Below are positions 10,976 to 23,084 of a stretch of DNA of 64,000 nt, one piece after another. The notes under the pieces were generated by a model that ran no database searches, had not been told where the DNA came from, and saw only the letters and a list, made by a program, of their open reading frames with translations. Both the position numbers and the translations under genes were made by a program. Each line of letters opens with the position of its first letter. The stretch's first letter is position 1. Where the stretch lies: NCBI GenBank assembly GCA_029255685.2, contig CM055311.2:15001-79000 (forward strand), given 5' to 3'. The stretch is from Silene conica (taxonomy: Eukaryota; Streptophyta; Magnoliopsida; Caryophyllales; Caryophyllaceae).

Positions 10976-12435
10976 TTGGTTATCCAACCACCTCACGTGG
11001 CTACCACTTCTACAAACCTCAAGAAAACAAAGTGTTTGTGTCTTCTGAGGTTGTCTTCTTAGAAAAGGAGTTTATTTCTAAGAGACAGAGTGGGAGAAAT
11101 TTTGAACTTAATGAAGTTCGAGAAGTTCAAGAGCCACAAACTGAAGCTGAGACAGATGAAGATGTTCCTTCTTCATCCACTTCGGTACCTATTCCACCCA
11201 GGAGGTCGAGTAGGGTCCCACATCAACCTGATAGGTATGTTGGACTGATTGAGGAAGATGGTAGCCTGGACGTTTTACTTTTGGAAAGTGACGAGCCTAC
11301 CACTTACAAAGCTGCAATCTCTAGTCCCGACTCCATCAAATGGCATGAGGCCATGGTATCCGAGATGGATTCTATGCATCAAAACCAAGTATGGGACTTG
11401 GTAGACTTGACAAAGGAGATGAGACCTCTCCAATGCAAGTGGATCTTCAAGGTGAAAAACGGCATAGAAGGACATGATGATGTCTATAAAGCTAGGCTAG
11501 TAGCTAAGGGTTTTTCCCAAGTCCAAGGTCTTCATTATGATGAAACCTTTGCTCCGGTAGCCATGCTAAGATCCATTAGGATAATGTTAGCGATTGCCGC
11601 ATTTCATGACTATGAAGTGTGGCAAATGGATGTCAAAACCGCCTTCTTAAATGGGCATTTAAAGGAAGATGTGTATATGATACAACCTGAGGGTTTTGAA
11701 GATCCTAAAAATCCTAACAAGGTATGCAAGCTTAAGAGATCCATCTATGGTCTTAAGCAAGCATCAAGGAGTTGGAATCATCGCTTCAATGAAGTCATAA
11801 AAGAAAATGGTTTCACTCGAAGTGTCGAGGAACCTTGTCTATACATGAAATTCAGTGGGAGCAATGTTGTATTCCTAATCTTGTATGTGGATGACATACT
11901 ACTCATTGGAAATGATGTTCCAATGCTTTCATCAGTGAAAGGATGGTTAGGTAACCATTTTCAGATGAAAGATCTAGGAAATGCACAATGCATATTAGGT
12001 ATCCGGATCTATAGAGATAGATCCAAGAGGATATTGGCACTAAGTCAAGAACCTTATATCGATAAGATTCTTCGACGGTTCAGCATGGGAAATTCCAAGA
12101 GAGGGTTTATCCCCATGGGAAGTGGCATTATATTGAGAAAGTCTCAATCACCCACAGAGCCCAAGGATGTTGAACGCATGAAAATGATCCCTTATGCTTC
12201 CGCCGTGGGATCTATCATGTAAGCCATGATATGCACTCGTCCTGATGTCTCGTATGCTTTGTGCATGACTAGTAGATATCAAGCAAATCCAGGTGAAAGT
12301 CACTGGATTGCAGTCAAGAACATCCTTAAGTACTTGAGAAGAACTAAGGATTCATACTTAGTGTTTGGAGGGGAAGAAGATTTGTGTGTAAAGGGTTACA
12401 CAGATGCAAGCTTCCAAACAGATAAAGACGATTTT
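10966..12435 (+). pseudogene. Copia-1 integrase tail, reverse transcriptase, start of RNase H
   Basis: After the frameshift the frame reads the integrase tail (VGYPTTSRGYHFYKP, RQSGRNFEL) and then copia RT: QCKWIFKVK, ARLVAKGFSQ, EVWQMDVKTAFLNG, SIYGLKQASRSWN and the catalytic LYVDDILLIGND. RT copies the genomic RNA in particles. A TAA at 12220-12222 replaces the Tyr codon expected in the SIM-AMICTRPD motif. RNase H begins with GYTDASFQTD and is cut at 12435 by the solo LTR, whose target duplication ATTTT is 12431-12435. Confidence 0.93.
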
Positions 12436-13576
12436 TGTAACACCCCCATTTACCTAGGAGCCTGAACTAGGACTTCCAGGGTAAATAAGACTGTTACCAT
12501 CCTGGTTAGACCAGGGTAGTAGATATACATAGTGAAAGAAACACAGTACTTTAAAAATAAATGGTTAAAATGAAACTATTACATGACTTAGTCCAAACTT
12601 CCAAAACAACTGAATTAAGATAAAAGTTCGACTATGAAAACAAGCTAAGTGATCTAGTGGCTAGGTTGGTCCAGTCCATGTCTCTCCTCCATGCCCAATC
12701 CTAGTCCACCTGTCTCTGACCTGAAAGATCTACTCCCCATTCCGGATCATTGTAGGTGAATACGAATACACTGTCAACCTTGCGGTTGAGTAGGATAACA
12801 CGATAACAATTAATGCAAACAAACAAAATATGCAAATGATTATGTCATGCTCGAGCTCAATCTCATTCTCAAACCCGTAACTCCCAGCCATACCGAACCT
12901 CCCGGCAGACTATAATCGGCCGTCGTCGAACACCAGCTCAAGAGCTGATAAGACACCAGGCCTGGTCTGCAGAACCACCCTGGGCTTTACATCAGAACAA
13001 TATCTGATCCATATCTTTCTCAATAACCAATGCATATGCCATGACTATGAATGCAGTATGAAATGCTCAACCAATATATATATATAAGTCTTATATTAAA
13101 TACACTTGCATCCACAACATACAATAAGCACATCCATCCATAACGCGTTATAAAATATGGTACAGTGTATCCTACCTGGAATAGCAAGTCTGAAATAAGC
13201 AGTCACCGCCTAGTAGTATTCCACCTCGAATTCCGTTCCTATATTTATTACTTAATATTAAATTCTACTCGTGCAACACATGTTATTAACTAATTGTAAC
13301 TTACTAAATATGGACTTACCAAAAATAGACTTACTATAAATAGGCATGCTAAAAATAAACTTACTAAATATAGCATATGATCACTTAATCGTTTATTAGA
13401 ATTCAATATCATAACAATATAAATAATTAAGGGTAAGTTCAAAACATACTAATTGTCAAGCCATATTCTAATACTTTGGTATGACTAAAGTAACATTACC
13501 CAAACCCCAAACTTTCACCATTAATTAAAATCATAAAACAACTTTTAAATACCATACTAATAATTTAAAGGAAAGC

Positions 13577-13634
<58 letters not shown>

Positions 13635-14810
13635 TACTAATTCATGATGAAAGAACCCACTCACGTGAGCAACCCAAGCCCCCTTCGAAAAATTCAAGGA
13701 AACGTACAACAACACGAACCCAGCAATACCTCTGACCGCCGCCAAAACAGACCCGACAACCTTCACAAAAACCGCACCCACCACCAGATTCAACCCCTGA
13801 CCTCGCCAGTGGCACCACCGGGCTCGCCTCTGAGCCACGGTGGTTCCAGTGGTGACATCAGTGGCCGCCGACACCCAACCACCACGCTAAACTACCACCC
13901 AAAACCCACCAGTCCACAGCCTCTCTATGTTTTACATTTCTAATGCTCAAAACGAAAACCAGTATATACACATTACCGACCACCACGAACCACCACTATA
14001 ACCACCCCACGTTTCACTTGACTGCACTCAAACAAACAACCCAAACACCCATAACAGACACGTACCCATAAGTATTCGAATTCAATTAAAAACATGCATA
14101 CATAACACGAAATTCTGAGAAAACGATTAACATATTCTGACACTGTAATTAAACCACCACCTCCGGCGGTTATCTACGGCCAACGACAACTCCTATGGGG
14201 TCCAACAACAACTATTATACATCCAAGATTAAAGGTATGCTAAGAACAGAAACTATCAACACATGTTCATGATAAAATTCGATTCCAAACATGACTGCAA
14301 ACAAGAACGAATGAAACAACACAGTGAGCATACCTCTTTGCCCTTGCCAACGACCACCCCTAGGACCCTCTGACCACCGTGACAAACCTTCCTTTGAAAA
14401 CTCGGATGTGGCGGCTGTTGGTGTTGTGTGTGTGTGTGTGAGTCGTTTAGGTTAGAATAGGGTTGATTTGGTTGCTTAAATAGGGCGGCAGTCTTGGTAA
14501 ATCTGAAATTCTGATTTCAGACTTATGAAGTTAGTGTGTGGGTTGTGTTTGGCACGCAACCCTAGGCCCATGAGCATGCTTTTTCGTGTATGGGTCAGTA
14601 GGTCACGCACTCCAAAACCCAAATAAGATGATCATGACTCGGTTTTGTTAAAAACACACATACACGACCCGACACACTATACCCAAAACGCCTCATTCAA
14701 ACAAACTAATATCGCTTATTATCACCTATTTTTATTATAACCCGTCGACATCAAAGAAAATAAAAAATTAAAAATAAACATAAAACGGAATTAAAATACG
14801 GAGTATTACA
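12436..14810 (-). mobile_element. solo LTR, Ty3/gypsy-like long LTR family
   Basis: A 2375-bp insertion with ends TGTAA...TTACA and perfect 5-bp target duplication ATTTT (12431-12435, 14811-14815). No internal coding region and no second LTR, so it is a solo LTR left after LTR-LTR recombination. Orientation is taken from the related LTR at 50915-52940 and from a TATA-like CTATTTAAGC on the minus strand near 14474-14484. Long LTRs of this length with TGTAA...TTACA ends fit a chromovirus-type gypsy, but the family is inferred. Confidence 0.9.
13578..13633. repeat. (ATA)n microsatellite inside the solo LTR
   Basis: About 18 perfect ATA/TAA repeats. A poly-Tyr frame on the minus strand across it is an artefact of the repeat. 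Confidence 0.95.
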
Positions 14811-15199
14811 ATTTTAAATCCCAGGCTGGATTTTTCTTTATCTTGAATGGTGGTGCCATTAGTTGGAAGAGCTTCAAAGAACCAGTCGTTGCGGATTCTA
14901 TAACGGAAGCAGAGTACATTGCAGCGTCAGAGGCTGCTAAGGAGGCAGTATGGATAAGGCAATTTGTCGAGGGACTAAGGGTAGTTCCAAATGCTGAAGA
15001 TCCTATCACCCTGTACTGTGATAACAGTGGTGCTGTCTTTCAGGCTAAGGAGCCTAAGTCTAGTAATAAGTCTAGACATGTACCAAGAAAATATCATGTA
15101 ATTCGGGATTTCATTGATAGGAAGGAAATAGCGATATGTAAGGTTGGGACAGACGATAATGTGGCTGATCCTTTAACCAAACCCTTTGTCGCAAGCTAA
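14811..15199 (+). pseudogene. Copia-1 RNase H, second part
   Basis: RNase H continues in the same frame as before the solo LTR, with GGAISWKS, the acidic motif DSITEAEYIAASEAAKEAVW, LYCDNSGAVFQ and the histidine-containing SRHVPRKYHVIRDF, ending at DNVADPLTKPF. The pol frame ends at the TAA about 15197-15199. RNase H would degrade the RNA template and shape the polypurine primer. Confidence 0.9.
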
Positions 15200-15344
15200 G
15201 CATGATTCTCATGCTCGTTTTATGGGTCTTAAGAGTTTACCCAATGTGTAACCGATTATGCGATATGAAATGAAAAATGTTGTTTTTGCGTTCATATAAG
15301 ATAATCTCGTTCATCATTTAAAGTTTTATACAACTTGTTTATTT

Positions 15345-16046
15345 TATATATACTTTGTTAAATCCAACAGGATTGTAGGACAATTGTTGAACCCTGTACA
15401 AGTGAACTGGATTAACTTAGTATTGCCCCTAATCACTTATATGAGGTGACGTCTCGAAGTGACTAGATTATGATGCGATTGATGGTGAGTTCTGACACCA
15501 TAGAGTCATAAGGGATGACTAGTCGATCATATAGACAAACTGTAAAGTACACTTGTGTCGGGCAGTGACCGCTTATAGAGTTCTTTAGAATTCAATGGAG
15601 CCTGGTCGTGGCAAGAGCTGCTATATATATTCTTATGAGTCGATTCTTTGACTAGAGACTGGTTGCTCTAGAGGTGACATTATTCAGAATGACTTTAATT
15701 TATGTTCTACGATCTTCCGTAAAAGGGGTCAAATGGATATATTTTGGGTCACAATGGATGATGTTGACCAAGGAGGACAGTTGGAAAGGAATTGTTCTAC
15801 CCCTTGTCAGGGTTATCTTAAATCTCAAGGCCACTCGAGGAGTAGTGAACTGGAAATGCGTGGCCACGCTCGGAGACTATCTATGGTAGATAATTCCGGT
15901 CTATCAGTTACACTCCATATCGAGAAAAACCACTATTGATTTGATCACGTGCAAGTACGACCTGTAAGACACCTTGCATTGAGTGGGAGATGATGTAATA
16001 GAACAAGAGAATCGGTGATCCACACTTGTGAGGACAAGTGGGAGAT
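15345..16046 (+). other. Copia-1 conserved 3' noncoding domain
   Basis: About 700 bp between pol and the 3' LTR that align by eye with 29465-30170 (Copia-2) and 40932-41669 (Copia-4). Shared landmarks are GTGAACTGGATTAAC, TGAGGTGACGTCTCGAAG, TAGTCGATCA, GCCTGGTCGTGG, CCCTTGTCAGGGTT, GGCCACTCGAGGAG, the 12-bp palindrome GCGTGGCCACGC (15858-15869), TATCTATGGTAGATAATTCC and GCATTGAGTGGGAGATGATG. Open frames in it are not conserved between copies, so the conservation is probably at the RNA or DNA level. Confidence 0.85.
16036..16046 (+). promoter_or_regulatory. Copia-1 polypurine tract
   Basis: AAGTGGGAGAT lies directly 5' of the 3' LTR start (TGTTGGAG at 16047), the position of the plus-strand primer. 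The same string precedes the 3' LTRs of Copia-2 and Copia-4. Confidence 0.85.
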
Positions 16047-17202
16047 TGTTGGAGTAAGTGTCCTCCACAATAATGTGATCACGTCAATTAAATATTAAAT
16101 TGACAAATCTCTGTAAAAGAATATTCATGGGATGATTCTTTACCATAAGTCAACTGGTCAACATTAATCGGTAATGATTGGCTTGCTAGAGTTTGACATT
16201 ACTGTCGTAATGACGGTGGTGACCAGTTGATCCCTTTAGGTCACACCTTTAGGACAACTCTCTCAATAATAAATGAAATAACTGTATATGATACGAGTTA
16301 GTTCAATTCTAGATTATGAATAAAATAAGGAGATAATTTATAATCAGATTATAAATTGTTTTAGTGATTGAAATGTCATCACTATCATTTATATGTTTAT
16401 GAAACGTAAAGTTTGTTGAATGAATTATTTAAAGCTACAATTGTTGTAGTAATTAAATATATTATAAGTAATTAGTTAATTACTTATAATTACTTATAAT
16501 TTACGATAAAGAGTTTAAATGTTAAACTACAAACTACGTAAATTATGTTATTCTAGCTAATGTTCGTATGGGTCCATTGTGTGACATAGACCGTGTGATC
16601 TCACACACACAAACAAACATACACATTTTGTTATGGGAACATTAGAAAGACAAGGCATTAAATGTGAAGGCAAGCATGGGAAACATTTGATGTTGTAGAG
16701 GAGCCAACCATTGGGCACTGTAACCATGGCTCACGGCCGAACCAAATGAAGGAACAAAAGAGAGTTTTGTTCTTTGGTTCCTCATCCAACTCATTTATTC
16801 ACACTCAACTTAGGGTTTTGGTTGTTTAGAGAGAACAAAAGAAAGAAAATTAAATCATATTTTCTAACCCTAAAAACCGTGTGCCTCCTTGCATAATCTA
16901 GAGATTTTGTATGTTGATTCTAGCACAATAACATACAAATAAGTTGAGAGTAAGTGTGTCTTGGTGTTCATCTTTTGGAGACCATCATCTCTTTGAAGGT
17001 TCAAGGAGGATCATCCGTGTGATAAGCTCAAGAACAAGTGAAGAAGGTGACTTCACTTGTGCCCTATTTTAGCCGAGATTATCAATGTAAGGGAACTTGT
17101 TTTCTTCGTATATCTCGACATACATTTGTTAAGCATGCTTAAGATCTACTAATTATAAGATAATTAACATTAGTATGACTAAATAGGTTTTAGAACCTAA
17201 CA
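16047..17202 (+). repeat. Copia-1 3' LTR (1156 bp)
   Basis: Complete LTR from TGTTGGAGTAAGTG to AGAACCTAACA, followed by target duplication GTTCA (17203-17207). The first 954 bp match the truncated 5' LTR; the remainder shows what the 5' copy has lost. Confidence 0.95.
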
Positions 17203-17949
17203 GTTCATCCATATTTAGTTGATCATATTGCCTTCATCAAAAGTCAAAATCCAAATAAACGTGAAGGTTGGGTGGTAAGTGAACACAATCGGACATTTGT
17301 ACACTGGTTTAAAGAGAAGGTGATGAGAGAGTTGTCAAACACAACACATAACCTAAGTGAGAACTTAAGATGGTTAGCATATGATCCTAAGCTCACCATC
17401 ATATCTTATGAGGGGTATGATATTAATGGGTTTTGCTTTTACACAAGTCGTCAAGATGCGAAAAGTACGATGCAAAATAGCGGTGTTACAGTTGTGGCAT
17501 CGTCAGTTGAATATGTAGGAAAGGGTAAACAACCTGTAGATATAAGAAAGCCTTACTATGGGGTAATTGAAGACATATGGGAGCTTGATTATCATGAATT
17601 TTCAGTACCCTTATTTCGATGTAAGTGGGTCGATTGTGACAAGGGAGTTAATGTTGATGATATGGGTTTCACCTTAGTAGATTTCAATTTTGTAGGTCAC
17701 AAAAACGACCTCTATATTCTAGCATCTCAAGCAAAACAAATTTTCTATGTTGAGGATCCCTTAGACAAGAAACGGGCAGTTGTCCGTAATGGTAAAAGAC
17801 GCATTCTTGGTGTAGATGGTGTTGTTGATGAAGAAGAGTATGATGAAGTTGATGAACTTTCTCCTTTTTCGACCATTTGCCAAAATGTGCAAGTACTACG
17901 GGACGAAGTCTATATGCGAAATGACCACAATGAGGGGATTATGGTTTGA
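17203..17949 (+). pseudogene. TNP2-like CACTA transposase, C-terminal part
   Basis: The frame continues from 7640 across the Copia-1 insertion. It carries the DUF4216-like domain: YYGVIEDIWELDY, LFRCKWVDCDKGV, DMGFTLVDFN and ILASQAKQIFYVEDP, then an acidic tail ending at TGA 17947-17949. No defect is seen in this part. With 5922-7640 this makes a TNP2 that lacks its N-terminus and has one premature TAA. Confidence 0.9.
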
Positions 17950-19174
17950 TTAATTCAAATAATAGATTACATCCTTGGCTGATTTTGAACTAGTTTGTAG
18001 ACGATTATGTCATTCATTGGAAACTTTTACCTCTCAATAGACACTTTTTACTTTTATTTTAATCTGCTTCTTTGTTTATTTTGCTTTTCTTATTTTGTTT
18101 TGATGAAATGCGAGTTGATGTTATACTGCATGAAACATAGTTAACTCTTCCTGTTATATTATGACAATACTTGTTTGTTTTATTAACTTATGAATTAAAG
18201 TGTTATACTGCATGAAACATAGTTAATTGACCTAGTAGAAGACACCATTGACAATGAAAACCATAAATACTGTCTCTAGAGTGTAAGTCGGAATTAACAG
18301 TAAGTGTTCCTTAATGCACATAACATTTTGTTTTTTATTACTAATGAGATCTTGCATTATCATCTGCTTCAATGTACATGGTTTATTTCTAACACATCTG
18401 TGTGCTGTTAGCTTTTGACAGTTGACAACTGTATTCGTGAAATGGTTCTATATGCTCTTAAGTACATATTATTTGAGATGCATTGTTCTGTCATAAATAG
18501 TTTCCTCATTTGTAAATTTTCACATGTATTCTGATTATCTTGATGTTGTATCTGATGTAGCCTTAGTGCTAATCTGGTATTACGTTTGAAGTTGTTGTGC
18601 ATTGTTCCACTACCTACTACTCAATGCTTCTACATTCCCCATTGTGACCACACACTATACATCCATTTCTGGACTACTACAGCCCAGACCCCCCCTGCCA
18701 TCTCTGCGCTGCTATTGTACCATGCTTACACACTATTCTGATTATTTATGGACTACTACAGCCCAGACCACCTGCCATTTCCGGACTACTACAGCCCAGA
18801 CCCCCCCCCCCCCCCCCCCCCCCCCCGCAGCCCGTGTTTCTCTGCTCTACTTTCGTCTTTGCGCTTTGTTCATTCCTGAAACTCTGTTCTGCGCATCTGT
18901 TCGGTTTCTGCGTCTGACCTGCGTCTGGCTGTAAGTCTGTTCCCTGCCCGCGTATTGCTGGCCTGGCGCTGTACTCGCTGCCGTCACTGGTCTGCCCAGA
19001 TCAGGCCAGTAATAGCCCGTACCTATTGTCGCTGTCGCACCAGGGTCTGATGCTACTGTACTGCACTTTCCCCCCGTACCTATTACGTTTGAAATCTGGA
19101 TACAGCATTATCTATTGATCGGACAACCATTCTATTTGTTTGTTACTCATCTATTTGTTTGTTACTGTTACAGA
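17950..19174 (+). other. CACTA inter-gene region with short repeats
   Basis: The 3' flank of TNP2 and the presumed promoter region of the second CACTA gene. It contains three perfect copies of GGACTACTACAGCCCAGACC (18671-18690, 18750-18769, 18783-18802), the last running straight into 26 consecutive C bases (18801-18826). No protein is recognised. Confidence 0.6.
18671..18826. repeat. 20-bp repeat x3 plus poly(C) tract
   Basis: Three identical 20-mers, each ending in a C-rich run that has expanded to 26 C in the third copy. It lies 350-500 bp upstream of the second CACTA gene. Confidence 0.85.
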
Positions 19175-22100
19175 ATGGGTAAAGCAGATAAGGATGGAGA
19201 TAAAGGAGATAAAGATTCGCAACCAAAAAAGAAGACAAGGGGTCCGGCAACGGGTAAAACATTTGAAGAGATTCTTAGTAGTACTGAGACTGTAGCAAAC
19301 CAAGCAAAAAGTGATAAAAAGGAGGTACTACATATTGAGTTTAATAAGCGTGGTCAGGCTTACGGACGGTGGTTGAAGACATTTCGTTCTGATATGGGAA
19401 AGTTGGCGCGAAATATTAGGATCACTAAAAGTTGGGATGATGTAACAGATGGCGAGAAAAGTACAATGTGGTGTTGTGGAAAGGTAGGAAATTACTAGTA
19501 TTATGATAATTTGATTTAAAATATTAATATTAGATGTTTTCTTATATATATACTTTTTTCCCCAGAAAACATGGAATCTCGAGAAGGACAAAGAAAAGTT
19601 AATTTTAAGGATTCTGCGTAATAGATTTAAGGATTGGAAGACGAAGATGACAAATACCAACAATTTCCCTAAAGAGAAGTCTGATGACGGAGAAGAAAAG
19701 TCTGACGACGAAGAAGAAAATTCTGATGATGGAGAAATCACTATTAAAAGTCCAGTTGAAAAGTACAAACAACTCATGCAAGAGGATTGGGACGAATTTG
19801 TTAAGCAGCGCACGAGTCCTGCACACCTGGTTAGTGTGACGTTTATTATTTATTGATTGATTAATAAGTATAGGCATTTTTATTTTTATGCTTCATTGAT
19901 AGATTTGATTAGTGACGTATTTGAGAGTTTCTATTATAGGAGAAGAGGAAAAAGGCTCAAAATGCACAGAAGCATAATGTACATCCACATTTTTTGGGTA
20001 GAGCCGGGTATTTAGGCAAGCAAGATAAATGGTATGTAGAAGAACTTGAGAAAGAGACAGAGCATCTACCTAATCAAGAACCCTCTCTTACCCAGCAATC
20101 GGTAGTGGAACGTCTTAGTGATCGAGGCTATGTTTGGATCAAAGCACATACCCCGCCAAGTAGTTCTAGTGCTCAACCTCCACCAAAGTTGCAAAAAGTT
20201 ATTGATGAATATGTAAGTTCATTCTAAACAAATACAAAGTAATTAATATGTTTTCTTATCAATTTAGTAATTTATTATTATTGCATTGTATCATTTTTCC
20301 TTTATAACAGGAGACTTGGAAGCAAAAGGAGGAAAATGGGGAGTTTGTTCCTTCCAGATTTGAGGATGCGTTGGTGAAAGCATTAGGGAAACCAGAGCAC
20401 AATGGTAGGACGAGAGGAGTTGGTGGCTCTGTTGGTCTCCAAACTTATTTTGGAAAACCACGAAGTCGAGATAATCATGGAAAGCGGTATACGGATGAAG
20501 AAATCAAGTTGCTTATTGAGAAGGCAAAGAATGAAGCTCTGGAGCAAATGAGTTCAATGATTGAACAGAAGGTAGCTGAAGCTATGAGAAATCGTGGTAA
20601 AGTGTTATCTGAGGCCAGTTTTGAGAATTTGCCAAAGAACCACTCTCCTGATCAACATGGTCATAGTAGTTGTCATTCAGCCCATCAAAGTGACCGATTC
20701 ATCGAATTAAAGGTAATAAGTTCCGACATTTTTGCACCAAATTTCACAATTTAACCATTTAACTAACTTTTAACCGTATTATGCCAATGTCTTAGGAGAT
20801 AATTCCTTGTCGACTTGCAATCATTGAAGACGGAGAAGTGACTGTTGTTGCTCACAGGATGGTTTTACCATGGGTTGAAGGCTTAAATGTACACAACACA
20901 CCATTGATCATGCAGAACGCCCATGTGTCCATCGATAAAGTTATTAAAGCTGGTGCACAACTACCATGTCCATGGAATGGATTTAGTAGGGTTGGAGAAG
21001 CGGAAGGGAGTTTTGCACAATGGCCTAAGACCTTGATTTTGTTAGGTGAAGACGAGGTAATAAGTGATTGTTAATTCTCGATTAGTAATAAAGTATGTTA
21101 ATCATAAGTCAGTTATGTAGGTTTAATCTTTAGTTGCCACTGATTTTGTTCAAATATTATTATATTTATTAGGTCAATAAAGAAGAAAAGGCTCGAAAGA
21201 GAAAAGCCAAGTCGAAAGATACTAAAGAATCCGGCAATAATATGGTTCAAAAGAAGGTAGTTAATAAGTTCAATTATATTTATTTATAGATTCCGATGCT
21301 AAGGTTAAATTAGTTGCAATGTTGCATATTGGTAGTTTTATGTACTCTTATTATGTTATGATAGATAGCAAAACTTGAAAAGGACAAGGGAAAAGTAGGG
21401 ACATTTCAAGATGTTGACAAAGTAGTGGCCCCTCTTAGTGATGAAGACGATGTAAGTGATTGTTAATTCTCGCTCCTTTTTTTAACTCTTGCTTTTTCTA
21501 CTTTAAACTTCAACCTAGCTAACTCTTACTATTTTTATTAGGCTAATAAAGAGGAAAAGACTCAAAAGAGAAAACCCAAGTCGAAAGATAGTAACGAATC
21601 CGGCAATAAGGTTCAAAAGAAGGTAGTTAAGTTCAATTATATTTATTTATATGTAGGTTCCGATGCTAAGGTTAAATCAATTGCAATGTTGCATATTGGT
21701 AGTTTATCTATTGTTATTATGTTATGATAGATAGCAGAACTTGAAAAGGACAAGGGGAAAGTAGGAACATTTGAAGAAGATGACAACGAAGTGGCCCCTC
21801 TTAGTGATGAAGAAGTTAAAGCCTTGAGTCATCACTGCAGGATCTTAGAAGAGAAGTTGTGCTCTTTGTCAACCACCACTACATGCCTCAAAATTGTCAT
21901 TAATGCCTCAGTATTTAATTACACAGAGAATAATGATGTTGAATGTCATTTGACCATCGTTGAAATTAGGCAGATGTTCCGATATTTATGGCTAAATGTT
22001 GTTATGCTTCAAGCTTGGGAAAGGTATGTATAGTATGAACCTATTTCATTTATTGGTGTTTTGTTCAGTAGTGATAGTTTGGTTACTAATTTGCTTACGG

Positions 22101-23084
22101 TTTTATGATGGAAATTGTCTATATAGTTTCTTGTATCAATGTGCAACTACAATTGGAAACACTACATTAGTTGCATACTTGTGCCCCGTGAAACTCGTGG
22201 AGTATATGTATTGTCAAAAACAATGTGAAGCGTATGTGGCTCATGCTATGAAGATTCAAGAAGATAAGAAGTATATCATGGGAGCATTTTTTGAAGGGTA
22301 CGGTAAGTATTCAACTTTCAGCAGTTGTTGGATTCTGTATGATTATGTGTTGATGACTTAAAAGATCGAGTCTTTTTTCACTTGTTTCATTTGTTATTTA
22401 TTTGTTTTGAATACAACAATCATTGGATGTTGGTTGTGATTTGCGTGGCATTGAACACGATGTATATTTTGGACTCATGAAGACGGGATCCAAAGAAGAT
22501 GGGCATAAAAAAGGTTCTTGAAGGTGCTTGGCTACTATATTGTGCGTATGGAGGAAGACGCAACTATAATAGTAAAAGTACTAAACTATATATAAAACAC
22601 ATCAAGGTACCTCTAAAGCTTACTTGAACTATTTAGACCGTTCATTAGATTTTTTCTCTCCTTTATGTAAATTCTGTTCTTTGCCACCATTCCAATTCTT
22701 GAGTTCTTATAATGTAAATTATAGCTAATTAGTTGTTATATATATTAACTACTAGTACTTATTATATTGTTTTTTAATTTTAGTGTCCGCAACAACCAGG
22801 GGATTGTGAGTGTGGTTATTATGTCATGAAATGGATGTACGACATAACCTTCTATCATTGTAAATCTGCGGAGGTAGACTTTGAAGAGGTAATTCAATCT
22901 TGCCTTAGCTTTTCATGATTGTCAATTATATATCAGTTTTTCATTACATTTATTATATATTACTATAATATTTATTTTGAAAATGCAGAAAATTGCTACT
23001 ACATCGGTGTCAATGGTCGATCTCAATGTGGTTAGAGAAGTTTGGGTTAACAAATGTTTAGATAATCTACAATATTCAAAATAG
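19175..23084 (+). pseudogene. CACTA second gene: 13-exon protein with C-terminal Ulp1/C48-like domain
   Basis: Proposed exons (all but exon 11 with GT donor, AG acceptor and compatible phase): 19175-19483, 19566-19829, 19940-20212, 20311-20712, 20796-21056, 21173-21256, 21365-21451, 21542-21622, 21731-22023, 22127-22302, about 22411-22606, 22784-22888, 22989-23084. The N-terminal half has the plant Ptta/En/Spm pattern (VLHIEFNKRGQ, W..FV..R, GRAGYLGKQDKWY). The middle is a charged, duplicated linker. The end holds a Ulp1-type peptidase core: HWMLVVIC (His), YILDS (Asp), CPQQPGDCECGYYVM (Gln and Cys). Exon 11 has no clear acceptor and carries TGA at 22478-22480 where Trp is expected. Such proteins accompany CACTA transposases in plants; the protease's target is unknown. 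Confidence 0.8.
21173..21815 (+). repeat. tandem duplication of an exon pair in the CACTA second gene
   Basis: Exons 6-7 (21173-21451) are repeated as exon 8 and the start of exon 9 (from 21542), with their introns, at a period of about 369 bp. Both copies encode a Lys/Arg-rich segment ending VQKK and then an EKDKGKVGTF...VAPLSDE segment. All splice borders stay in phase 0, so the duplication lengthens the linker without a frameshift. Confidence 0.85.

Larger units (their letters stand above)
7641..17202 (+). mobile_element. Copia-1: Ty1/copia retrotransposon inserted in TNP2
   Basis: Begins TGTTGGAG and ends CCTAACA, flanked by the 5-bp target duplication GTTCA (7636-7640 and 17203-17207). 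Contents: 5' LTR lacking its last part, leader, a short gag remnant with zinc knuckle, protease, integrase, RT, RNase H split by a solo LTR, a conserved 3' noncoding domain, polypurine tract and a full 1156-bp 3' LTR. By eye the comparable LTR parts differ at about five positions in 950, so insertion is fairly recent. A frameshift, a stop and the LTR-leader deletion make it non-autonomous. Confidence 0.95.

Noticed and set aside
13557-13943. Open frames with a poly-Tyr run and a Pro/Arg-rich run
   Set aside because: Produced by the ATA microsatellite and CA-rich text in the solo LTR; no domain is recognised.
15674-15939. Two overlapping frames in the conserved copia 3' domain
   Set aside because: The corresponding frames in Copia-2 and Copia-4 are broken, so the conservation is not for protein.
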